Position numbers and translations under genes: made by a program. The notes beneath the pieces were generated by a model, which saw only the letters and a program-made list of their open reading frames with translations, made no database searches and was not told where the DNA came from. Below, piece by piece: positions 9,241 to 17,055 of a DNA stretch of 22,733 nucleotides (its first letter is position 1; every line of letters begins with the position of its first letter). Source of the stretch: Chara braunii (taxonomy: Eukaryota > Streptophyta > Charophyceae > Charales > Characeae). The stretch lies in contig BFEA01000049.1 of NCBI GenBank assembly GCA_003427395.1, positions 2,230,313 to 2,253,045 on the forward strand, given 5' to 3'.

Positions 9241-10411
9241 AATATGGAGGAATTGAGTTGACTCATGGCCCTTTTTTGCAACTTGTCGGACATGGCAATT
9301 AATTGGGGGCAGAAAATGTTGGGATGGTGGCTCCACCACCAAGGAGGACGCCCACCAGAGGAACCGCATATATCCTGGATACCCTCTCAGATCCCCATTC
9401 GAGTCTTAGGAGCCAAAATGACGGCACAAGGCTGCCCACTGGAGAATGATGAATGGCTAGCAGCCCCAACCCTGGCAAAACTGTCTCAACATACATCATT
9501 ATTTGGACGGGCCTTAGTAATAAACAATGTGGTACTGGCAACTCTTTGGTACAAATCCGTTTTTTGGCCACTAAGTGTTACGGCTCAACACAATCAGTCG
9601 GGTGGCTTGGGACTCGGTAAATCAGCCCAAAGTTAAAGGGGAATTGGGCATCCTCGATCCCTCTACACAAAACCAAGCGCTGATCTTGCAGTGGATCATC
9701 CGATTGATTTTCGACAATCCCCTTCCTTGGAGACGTCTAGCCATGGAACAGATTGCACGCTTGGCACCCAAGGCCCACACATCGATCGACCCCTTATCTT
9801 GGCTCGACGACCAATATTGGAAAATCCCACGCAAACCACGAGGAACGACGGGGACGAACAGCGGTTGTTGGGGCCGCATGATAAAAACATGGAGGAAGCT
9901 CCCCCGTCCAAACCGGAGGGCCCCCGAGAGATGGGAGGAAGTGACACGGCAACCCTTATTTGGAAACACCTGGATAACGGACGCACATAGTCGAATCTTC
10001 TGCGCTTCAGACGCCCCGTGGAAAGGTTGGGTAAAAAAAGAGGTGATGCGGGTAGGCAACATTTGGGATGACTATGGGAGTGATTGGAAACCACCAGAAC
10101 AGCTGAGGGCGGTGCTGCGTTATTGCCAGAACACTGATGTAGCATTTGAAGAAATTTTAGAGGCCCTCCCGGTAGGTTGGCTACCTATCCTACGAAAAGG
10201 GCATCCACTAAGAGAGGGGGACTGGGTGGGGGAAGTAGGAGAAAATGGTTGGGTGGTTCTGGTTCACCTAGTACGGGCCGACAATGCCCTAATCAAAAAA
10301 TATATGGTAGGGAGAAATGACCTCCTTATTGGAAGTGGGGACCCGTTCGTGTGGATTGGGAAAAGGCGGGTACACCAAGTGAGAGTCAGGGTGGAGGAGG
10401 AGGAGCAATGA
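9241..10411 (+). pseudogene. LINE ORF2, RT thumb and connector region
   Basis: Past two stops (9238, about 9257) the frame from 9265 reads ALFCNLSDMAINWGQKM and IPIRVLGAKM, then NVVLATLWYKSVFWP, typical of the L1 thumb. A frame change near 9575-9600 leads to RVAWDSVNQPKVKGELGI and the longest undamaged piece of the element, 278 codons ending with TGA at 10409-10411. This downstream piece is Trp-rich and links the polymerase to the C-terminal zinc-binding domain. Its end overlaps the first copy of the 137-bp duplicated block made by the library artefact. Confidence 0.75.
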
Positions 10412-10501
10412 GCCTATCGCCCCGGGACTCCAATTGAGCGGCTACCCCTGAACCTTGAGGAATGGAGCTTTCTAAGTTGACAGTGAAATCAACCTATAGG
10501 A
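10365..10501. repeat. 137-bp direct repeat, copy 1 (artefactual duplication)
   Basis: Starts GGCGGGTACACCAAG and ends AACCTATAGGA. It is identical to 10540-10676, with only the 38-bp adapter between the copies. Confidence 0.95.
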
Positions 10502-10539
10502 CTGTCTCTTATACACATCTAGATGTGTATAAGAGACAG
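10502..10539. other. Synthetic mate-pair junction adapter (two Tn5 mosaic ends)
   Basis: Two 19-bp mosaic ends (AGATGTGTATAAGAGACAG and its complement) sit back to back with no spacer. This is the circularisation junction of transposase-based mate-pair libraries, not a natural transposon end. The flanking 137-bp perfect repeat shows that a read through the junction was built into the assembly. Confidence 0.97.
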
Positions 10540-10676
10540 GGCGGGTACACCAAGTGAGAGTCAGGGTGGAGGAGGAGGAGCAATGAGCCTATCGCCCCGG
10601 GACTCCAATTGAGCGGCTACCCCTGAACCTTGAGGAATGGAGCTTTCTAAGTTGACAGTGAAATCAACCTATAGGA
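10540..10676. repeat. 137-bp direct repeat, copy 2 (artefactual duplication)
   Basis: Perfect copy of 10365-10501, leading without a break into the downstream ORF2 sequence. Adapter plus one copy add 175 bp that do not belong to the genome. Confidence 0.95.
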
Positions 10677-11239
10677 TGCTTCAACCGCGACGGAATCTGA
10701 CAGACATAGTGGTCGATAGATGACAAAGACATTTGAACATAGACAGACAACTCTTGACCCCCATACGTTGGTTCCACAATTGCAAAACCAGACCGGCCAA
10801 GATCACGTCCCTCCAGTGGCAGATAATACACCGCTGCCTACCGACAAACAATTGGCTGATTGACCACTCACAGTTGGAACAACAGGGCAGGGCCCTCCCG
10901 TGGTGCTCGCGCTGCACTGGAATTTTCCCTTCACGAAAAAGAGTGGAGACAATCGAGCACATTTTCCTTCAATGCCCAGCAGCAACACTTACATGGAGGT
11001 GGTGGGACAGGATTTGGAGACAAATGGTCCCCGAAGTTCCGTGGCCATGGGACTGGAGAACTCTCTTACTAGGACACTGTCCGACAATCCAAAGTGACAC
11101 CTTTGTAAGGAACGTGTTCCACCTTGGCAGACGGGCGGTGCTCTGGATCGTATGGTGGCAGCGCTACACCTTGGTCTTTGATCATGTGAGAGTGGAAGGA
11201 GAGGAATGGCGGGAGCATTTCAACAACATTTTTAATTAG
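10652..11239 (+). pseudogene. LINE ORF2, C-terminal zinc-binding (zf-RVT) domain
   Basis: The segment begins with LTVKSTYRMLQPRR (about 10652-10693), passes a TGA at about 10721, and then stays open from 10733 to 11239. It contains KITSLQWQIIHRCLPT and a metal-binding pattern: C at 10904-10906, C at 10913-10915, then H at 10958-10960 and C at 10973-10975 (ALPWCSRC and ETIEHIFLQC). It is followed by a Trp-rich tail. This is the RVT zinc-binding domain found at the C-terminus of plant L1 ORF2 proteins. The stop at 11237-11239 may be premature, because similar charged sequence continues briefly in neighbouring frames. Confidence 0.88.
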
Positions 11240-12029
11240 AACTTTCACGACAGTGGGAGGAAACCAAACAGGTTCTTGATTCCCTCCACAGAAAAAAGGA
11301 CATTATGGAACGAATTACAAGGTTTTCCAAAGATTGGTTAGGTGGGGAACAGGGGGGATGGGTGGCAGAGGTGCGATGGTTAGGGGGTGAGTTAGTAGGG
11401 AGGGAGCCTCATGAAGACAGGGTGGAAAGGGACCTCCCCCAGGACTACTGCTTCCTATTTAAGAACTAGATGGAGATTGGCCCAGAACCCCCAATGAGAC
11501 CAGCTTCTTTCGGACCCCTTCCCACCACACCCGTTGGCCCTTGAGCTTAGAATATGAAAGTGCGGACTCAAGTCCTTCGGAGTTAAAATCCCCCGTCTTT
11601 TCGTAAAGATAATGGGCATAGCCGGGAATGGAGAGGGGCGGGTGAGGAGACTAAGGGAAGACCCACTGGTCCCCCCCAGTAGCGCCCATCGGTATCCTGC
11701 GCCTCGCCACAGGTCGAGGAAGGGAGATAGATTCTGGTAGCTATCTAAGCTGAATTTGACAACTAGAAATGGTTGAGAGGGTGGCTGAACTCACCCGGAT
11801 GGAAGGATGGTACAAGGACGGGCGGGGAGACAAGTGGTCCACGAACACCTGCTCAGTCAATCCTTTGATCCCAGAGCAATCAATGCTGGCAGGTGTCTTT
11901 TCCCAAACTCACTTCCGATTTTCCTCAGGTGCTTTATGTCTATTTTTTGAATCATTGTACAAGGGACGCAAGGCCCGTTTCCCAGCAGGTGACGCTCCCC
12001 ACGAACAGATGGAGCCTCTCCCCGGGTAG
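11240..12029 (+). other. LINE 3' region (end of ORF2 and 3' UTR)
   Basis: No convincing domain is visible. Short, G-rich, partly coding-looking sequence (about 11240-11470) is probably the end of ORF2. The rest is non-coding and leads to the A-rich tail. No canonical polyadenylation signal stands out. Confidence 0.55.
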
Positions 12030-12048
12030 AAAAAAATAAAAATAAAAA
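12030..12048 (+). repeat. LINE A-rich 3' tail
   Basis: A7-T-A5-T-A5-like tract directly before the downstream target-site copy, as expected for a non-LTR element copied from its 3' end. Confidence 0.75.
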
Positions 12049-12050
12049 GA

Positions 12051-12068
12051 GAGAAGTGATATGGACTT
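12051..12068. repeat. LINE target-site duplication, downstream copy
   Basis: GAGAAGTGATATGGACTT, 17/18 identical to 1463-1480, directly following the A-rich tail. Confidence 0.75.
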
Positions 12069-12070
12069 CA

Positions 12071-12075
12071 CCCAC
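12071..12075. repeat. Chromovirus 1 target-site duplication, left copy (CCCAC)
   Basis: CCCAC precedes the TGT that starts the left LTR and is repeated immediately after the right LTR at 20924-20928. 5 bp is the usual Ty3/Gypsy duplication length. Confidence 0.9.
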
Positions 12076-12421
12076 TGTCACATACACATCCAAACATGAC
12101 AGGTATAACAGAGATCCAAGGAGTCGACTCAAAGCAAGAGACTATATAAACGCATCGGAAGACTGAACATACATCTGACACAGCAATAAGGGGGCAGCAC
12201 AACATACGACGAAGGGGCGTTGTCCCCTGATCATCCTCAGACGAAGTTGGAGGGAGAGGGAGACGAAGGGGGAAGAGAGGGGCGAGAGACCAAGTCGCCA
12301 ATGTTGCCAATCCCGAATGTCCCCGAAGTCCCAGTCTCAATACAATGTCCAAAAGCAGGTTTTTGCCCGAAATACCATAGCATGGCAATGGACCGAATGT
12401 CCCCAAGTTCAGATCTCAGAT

Positions 12422-12423
<2 letters not shown>

Positions 12424-12461
<38 letters not shown>
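12424..12461. repeat. (CT)11(CG)8 compound microsatellite in the 3' LTR
   Basis: 22 nt of CT followed by 16 nt of CG. The corresponding place in the other LTR is a pure (CT)36. Confidence 0.97.
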
Positions 12462-12644
12462 TATCTAGATGGAAGTGGAAGACCTAGTTGTGGAGGGTGG
12501 AGGAGATCCGGAGGAGAGAAGAAGAAGAAGAAGAAGAAGAGTCCTCCCTCTCTCTCTCTCTCTCCGCTCTGGTACCAAATACTGACCGTGTAAAGGTACT
12601 GGAGTGCTGAAGATGAAGCTGGAGCTATGGTGGCCCAGTGTCTA

Positions 12645-12738
12645 GCCTCCGCCTCTCTCCTGCTGCAGTCTCCACTACAGCCTCCTCACTGGCCTCCGCC
12701 TCTCTCCTGCTGCAGTCTCCACTATAGCCTCCACACTC
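12645..12738. repeat. 47-bp tandem duplication private to the 3' LTR
   Basis: GCCTCCGCCTCTCTCCTGCT begins at 12645 and again at 12692. The 5' LTR has a single copy near 20433, so the duplication arose after insertion. Confidence 0.9.
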
Positions 12739-13143
12739 GCTACCTCCGACCTACCGCTACTGCGCCCAGTGCTGAAGACTACCACAACATAAAGTTGAGC
12801 ACTAACTCACACTAACCTACCAAGTGAAAGGCAGACCAGTTTATAAATACGACTGGTCTGGCCTCTCCTAGGTCCTACTGGCCTAAACGTGAGGCCCAGA
12901 ATGAATGGCCCGGGAAACAATCTGGCTGTACACTTGGATCGAATCTGACGGTCCAAGTGTGGCCTGGGAAAAAAAAGGAGGCGAGGGCCTGAACCGTTAC
13001 TGGTAACAAGGCCTGGCCAGGCCGAACCTAGTGTGGGCCTAAAACGACCCTTTTTCTGGCCTGAACCGACACAGACCCTACTTCGGGCCACAAAACTAAT
13101 GTGGCAGACCGAAACTAAGTCCCTACCCTTTCCTACCTACCTG

Positions 13144-13163
13144 ACGGGTCCTACTGGGCCCGT
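13144..13163. other. Conserved LTR-terminal hairpin, copy 1
   Basis: ACGGGTCCTACTGGGCCCGT folds into an 8-bp stem with one mismatch/wobble and a 4-nt loop. It ends exactly 21 nt from the LTR boundary at 13184. Confidence 0.65.
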
Positions 13164-13184
13164 GTGGCATCCACATATGCCACA

Positions 13185-13197
13185 CCCCCCCCTCCTT
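13185..13197 (-). promoter_or_regulatory. Polypurine tract of chromovirus 1
   Basis: On the - strand AAGGAGGGGGGGG runs directly into the LTR start TGTGGCAT. This is the plus-strand DNA synthesis primer site. The same sequence and position recur in element 2 (22153-22166). Confidence 0.92.
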
Positions 13198-13209
13198 GAA
13201 AGATCGAGT

Positions 13210-13647
13210 CTACCGACGAGGGCGGAGCTGTCAATCTGAGGAAGGGACTGTAGTCCTGGTGGGACGGTTAGGTTGCTGATGTGAAGCTTTCGTAGCCAAT
13301 CGCTCGTACTCGGCGTGGATGTCTGGTGCAGCAGTCTTCAAAGCATCCTGGGAAATCCACCTTGTGTCGTCGCGGTCACATTGTCGGAATCTGACTTTGT
13401 ACTGCGTCGGCTTGTCGCCGTAGTGGCGGTGTGCGATGACTCGCTCAACCTCTTGGTGGCCGTCCATTGAAGGATGGTCCTGCGGTCGTCGATCTGGAAG
13501 ATCGTCGCTCTTGGCCGGCGTATAGGTAGCTAGCTTCGAACCATGAAAAACGAGATGGACCGGCAGATGAGGCGGAATGTCAATCACGAAGATGGGTCGT
13601 CGGTTTGATCGCCAGCTGCGGACTGAACGAGCCAAGGCCCAAACCAT
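13210..13647 (-). pseudogene. Integrase C-terminus with chromodomain, chromovirus 1
   Basis: The end of the Pol polyprotein. The first part carries the integrase C-terminal hallmark PVHLVFHGSKLATYTP (about residues 29-44 counting from 13647). A chromodomain-like module follows (about residues 66-110, coordinates about 13317-13452): EVERVIAHRHYG, YKVRFRQCDRDDTRWIS. It resembles the chromodomain core, but Phe stands where many members have Trp, so the methyl-lysine cage is not obviously complete. Chromodomains steer chromovirus integration to marked chromatin. A TGA at 13231-13233 interrupts the frame seven codons before the stop at 13210-13212, which matches the natural end (22179-22181) seen in element 2. 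The integrase core lies in another frame just upstream. Confidence 0.85.
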
Positions 13648-14750
13648 GTAGGGAGGAGCTGGCGAGAGACATCACGTTCCAGCGCAAACTCCTCGGAGGA
13701 GACCCAAACCAGGTCGCCTTCACGGATGGGACAAGGCACGAGACACCGGTTCACTTGCTGCTGCATGCAGACCTGAGCCTTTTGCATGCTTGCGCGGGCT
13801 TTGGCCAGCAACTCTTGCATCTCCCAAATGGAGGCGGGTGTGCAAGGGGCGCCGATGTCGACGGCCTGCGGAAGAAATAGGTCAGCGAAGATCCGTCCTC
13901 TCCGGCCTCCATGGTGAAGCTCAAATGGGGTAGCGTTGATCGTTGGATGCAACGAAGTGTTGTAGGCGAACTCGATGTTGGGAAGACGGTCAACCCAGTT
14001 GTGCGGAGCATCATTTGGGCTGCTTGATGTGCCCTCTCCGTTTGTGGATGCCGAGCGGAACTTGGTTTCATGGTGGTGCCAGACTCTTTCATGAGAGCAG
14101 TCCAAAAGGCCGACATGAACCAAGTGTCACGGTCACTAACAATGTCCTCCGGGAGGCCGTGGCTGCAAATCCAGCCAACGTGCAAGATCCGTGCAAGCTC
14201 GGGAGCAGTTGCATGGTACTTGCATGGGAGGAATCGAGTGTACTTTCGCAACCGGTCAACGATTGTGAGAATGTCGTTGTGACCGAAGCGGTCCCGCGTG
14301 AAAGGGACTTGTGACGCCCATAACAATGGAGATGCCTGGTTCACACGAGATGGGTAATGGTCGTAACTCGTCGAACGGCTTGCAATTGCAGGGTTTGTTT
14401 TGTTGACAAACTTCGCATGATTTGCAGAACTTGAGGACGCCGGTCTCCAAGCTGGACCATTGGGAACTTGGACCGCAATCGAGCGATCGTGTGGTTTGCT
14501 CCAAGGTGACCGGCGAGGCGCGAGTCATGGTACTCGCCGAGAATGTGAGTCTTAAGCCCACGGTCTTGAGGCATGCATAGTTGGTCCTTTCCACGAGTGT
14601 GAAGGATCAAGTAGCCATCGGCAATACGATAGTGGCTTGTCGGTGGATTCTCCGAAGAGAGTTGCTCGTAGAGTGGCGCATACTTGGGGTCGGACTTGTA
14701 GCCTCGGATGAAGTGTCGTTGGAGGTCTTCGTCAAATGCAGGTTGTGTCA
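13584..14750 (-). pseudogene. Integrase zinc and catalytic core, chromovirus 1
   Basis: The enzyme inserts the element cDNA. Pieces lie in three frames. The zinc-binding part has EYHDSRLAGHLG (about 14506-14535) and the CxxC of KSCEVCQQNKP (about 14397-14417). The core then reads ISIVMGVTSPF, where the family has Asp after Met; here the codon 14316-14318 is Gly, so the first residue of the D-D-E triad is lost. A frameshift near 14300 follows, then DRFGHNDILTIVDRL, VSDRDTWF with the second Asp at 14132-14134, and ARHPQTERAHQ with the Glu at 14036-14038. Four residues usually found between HPQT and ER are missing. NWVDRLPNIEFAYNTSLH and a segment to WFGPWLV continue in a further frame down to 13584. 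Assignment is certain; inactivity is inferred from the changes. Confidence 0.9.
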
Positions 14751-15243
14751 TTGCGCAAAGATCGGGTCTTCGCAAGAGTCCATCGGCTGCGCAATTGGAG
14801 AGGCTGGCAAGGTGTTTCGGTGTGAAGTCAAACTGGTCGATGAAGTGCATCCATCGTCCAATAGTGCTGCTCACTATGTCTTGTGTCTTATAATAAGTCA
14901 ACGGGTTGTTGTCAGTAACCCATGTGAACCTACGACGCCCAAGGAGGAAGTGTCGTCATCGCTTGAGAGCCATCATGAACGCGAGCAACTCTTTCTTCCT
15001 TGCATCATCAAGTGTGTTGATGGGGGGCACTTCGTCATCGAATTCGAATGGCACCTTTGGCGATTGTAACCGCGTCAATGGTGCAGTGATCCTTGAGTAG
15101 CTGGTAATGAAGCGTTGGTAGTAGCCAGCCAAGCCCATGAACGAGCGAACATCCGTTGTGTTGATGGGCTCGGGCCGTACCCGGATGGCCTCAATCTTGT
15201 CTGCGGGCGAACGGATGCCTTGCGACGTCACAAAATGGCCCAA
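14751..15243 (-). pseudogene. RT thumb and truncated RNase H, chromovirus 1
   Basis: The frame from 15243 reads GHFVTSQGIRSPADKIEAI and RSFMGLAGYYQRFI (the conserved segment after the Ty3 RT palm), then SPKVPFEFDD. It passes directly (about 15027-15040) to NTLDDARKKELLAFMMALKR. In this family these two segments are normally separated by the front of RNase H with its first catalytic Asp (the TDAS region), so roughly 60-70 residues appear deleted. TGA at 14956-14958 replaces what should be Trp before RHFLLGRRRFTWVTDNN, after which the frame continues with YYKTQD and SNCAADGLLRRP, the end of RNase H with its late Asp. RNase H normally removes template RNA; this copy cannot. Confidence 0.85.
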
Positions 15244-15268
15244 GTACTTGAACTCTTACCACGCGAAT

Positions 15269-16135
15269 TCACACTTGTCGCGGTTGGCCTTGTACTTGTC
15301 GTAGCTGCTCCAAAACAGTTCGAAGGTGATCCACATGCTCGTCCAAACTGCTACTGTACACCAAGATGTCGTTGAGGTAGATGAGCACGAAGCGGCCCAG
15401 CATGTTGCGGAACTCCATTGTCATAGCCGCTTGGAACGTGGCCGGGGCATTCATAAGGCCAAAAGGCATAACCAGCCATTCGAAATGCCGATACCGTGTC
15501 TTAAATGCGGTCTTGTAACGATCTTCACGTCGGATCTCGATTTGGTGATACCTCGATTTGAGGTCTAGCTTGGAGAAAAAATTTGGCACTGCACCGTTTG
15601 AGGAGGTCGTCAATTCACGGGAGAGGGACGGCGCTCTTGACGGTTTGCGCGTTGAGCTTGCGATAGTCAATGCACAACCGCAAGTCCTTGTTCTTTTTTC
15701 AGATGAAGAGAACGGGAGCACCGTAAGGCAAAGACCTACGCCGAATCCATCCTTTCTCGAGAAGATCGTCGAGTTGTGCCGCACACTTAATTCCTCCTCG
15801 CTCATGCGGTAGATGCAACCACATGGAGGTAGGGCCCCGGGCTCCAGAATAATCTTGTGTCGAATGGGCCGGTCCGGTACAACTCCGTGCGGGGCTTCGA
15901 ACACGTCGTCGTAGGCGTCGAGAAGCTCCATGATGCGGGGATCTGTCGATGCATTTGTTATTGAAGAGTCTTGTGGAGGGAGGGCATAGAGAAAACACAT
16001 ACCCATCTCCTCGACGTCATTCCGTGAGATGGATGCTCGAATGCTCGCAGCAGACACCACGTGGCAGCTAATCGAAGGGTGAGGTGGTGGGACAGTGCAT
16101 GTAACCAATTCGCCGGAGTGGTCACGAACGTGCAC
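15269..16135 (-). pseudogene. Reverse transcriptase, chromovirus 1, with YLND in place of YLDD
   Basis: The frame from 16135 begins with the protease-RT connector (HVRDHSGELVTCTVPPPHPS). The fingers lie in the next frame: QLDDLLEKGWIRRRSLPYGAPVLF, TGA at 15699-15701, then LRLCIDYRKLNAQTVKSAV and a second TGA at 15615-15617. The palm returns to the first frame with FSKLDLKSRYHQIEI (catalytic Asp of motif A kept) and WLVMPFGLMNAPATFQ. Motif C reads LIYLNDILVYSS: codon 15371-15373 is AAC, so the first Asp of the YxDD box is Asn. The reading then leaves the frame at DHLRTVLEQLRQ. Ty3/Gypsy RT copies element RNA into DNA; loss of this Asp abolishes metal binding in known RTs. Confidence 0.92.
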
Positions 16136-16171
16136 TGCACGACGATAGAAGTTTAGTGGATGGTCCTCACT

Positions 16172-16699
16172 TCACAGCCATGACATGCCCAAAATCATGT
16201 CAAACTTGGTGTCCAAAATGTCGGTGAACACCGCCTCGCGTGTGTGCGGGGTGAAGTAAATCGGGACCACGTCAACACACCGGTCAATGCTCTTATGTGT
16301 GTGACCGTCGGCCAAATTTACTTCCGTAGGCTGCGACTTCCTTTGAACGCGTGGTCCAAGACCGGCGCGTACCATGAAGTCTTGGCTCATGTAGTTGCGA
16401 GTAGCGCCACAGTTGATCAAAGCGGTGCAGGTCGCTTTTCCGATTTGAATACGGATGTACAGCACTGGCGTGTCGTTGTCGGCGTACCGTTGTGTCTCGA
16501 ACTCGCGGTCAATCTTCGCGAGATACTCTCGAAGGTCGACAACCTTTACTCCGATGTCCATACTCTCGCTGGTACTGCAGTGTGCAAGTATTCTCGTAAT
16601 TGTGCCATTAGCGCGTTGCAATGTGGTTTTGGCAATTGACCGGTCGGGGGAAGGGGCATCCATTGGAAGTCCGCGATCGTCAACGGGCGAGTTCCTCAA
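16172..16699 (-). pseudogene. Aspartic protease, chromovirus 1, catalytic Asp replaced by Asn
   Basis: The retropepsin-like domain processes the Gag-Pol polyprotein. The 175-codon open stretch has a linker, then LYIRIQIGKATCTALINCGATRNYMSQDF (about residues 80-108). The family signature is D-[ST/C]-G-A; here the residue is Asn96 (codon AAC, 16412-16414), so the single catalytic Asp per monomer is missing. It is followed by NLADGHTHKSIDRC and the flap-to-end segment FDMILGMSWL, which precedes TGA at 16172-16174. Sequence beyond that stop (SEDHPLNFYRRAVHV) continues the protein in the same frame, so the stop is secondary. Placed between the Gag knuckle and RT, as in all Ty3/Gypsy elements. Confidence 0.9.
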
Positions 16700-17013
16700 G
16701 TCTTGACCATGATGTCGAGTCCCCAGTGAGAGTTGTCAACGAAGCTGTCGAATCGGTTGCGGATGGTGATGAAACCGTGCATGCGGTGGAGTCTTGCACG
16801 TGGAGTGGCTGGTCCAACGATGGTACTAAGTGGACAGCGTAATCTTCAAAGGTTGGCCGAAGACTTGCGACATCCGCCTGCTCCCCGGATGTGTAGGAGG
16901 CCGTTAGCAAGGCGGTCGTATCCGGTGGAGAGGGAAGGGCGTCGCCTGACTTCCAGTGGTACTCAGTTTCCCGAGTTGTTGCAAGAACAAACATCGTCCT
17001 TGCCTTGATCTTG
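16700..17013 (-). pseudogene. Gag-protease linker, chromovirus 1, no recognised domain
   Basis: Between the zinc knuckle and the protease the - strand is open in one frame (part of a 248-codon stretch ending at 16680), but that frame is not the knuckle frame. The segment is Ser/Thr-rich with no motif and probably encodes the variable linker, with frame joins I cannot place. Confidence 0.45.
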
Positions 17014-17055
17014 GCATTGAGAGGTCTTGTGTTTGGTGTTGTTGCACCAATAGCA
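17014..17055 (-). other. Gag CCHC zinc knuckle (CX2CX4HX4C)
   Basis: Reads CYWCNNTKHKTSQC with exact retroviral-type spacing. It is in the same frame as the Gag start (first codon bases divisible by three) although the sequence just upstream is read in another frame. Confidence 0.88.

Larger units (their letters stand above)
1481..12050 (+). mobile_element. L1-type LINE, apparently full length, degenerate, + strand
   Basis: The element is bounded by an 18-bp near-perfect target duplication and ends in an A-rich tail (12030-12048). Internal order is 5' region with degenerate repeats, ORF1 with a zinc knuckle, then ORF2 with apurinic-type endonuclease, reverse transcriptase and a C-terminal zinc-binding (zf-RVT) domain. 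This order is diagnostic of the L1 clade as found in plants. Its 10.6 kb is long for an L1 and includes a 175-bp assembly artefact (adapter plus one duplicate), a poly-A/N gap and an unusually long stretch between ORF1 and ORF2. Frameshifts and stops in both ORFs make it non-autonomous today. The 5' boundary rests on the target duplication alone; the interior is certain. Confidence 0.85.
12076..13184 (-). repeat. Chromovirus 1 3' LTR
   Basis: 1109 bp, homologous over its length to 19743-20923. On the + strand it runs from TGTCACAT to ATGCCACA. It contains (CT)11(CG)8 at 12424-12461, a GAA tract at about 12516-12540 and a 47-bp tandem duplication (12645-12738) absent from the other LTR. It abuts the polypurine tract at 13185. 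Confidence 0.95.

Noticed and set aside
10502-10539. Natural Tn5/IS50 insertion
   Set aside because: The 19-bp mosaic ends are directly abutted with no transposon between them and match the synthetic library junction; a natural insertion would also give a 9-bp target duplication.
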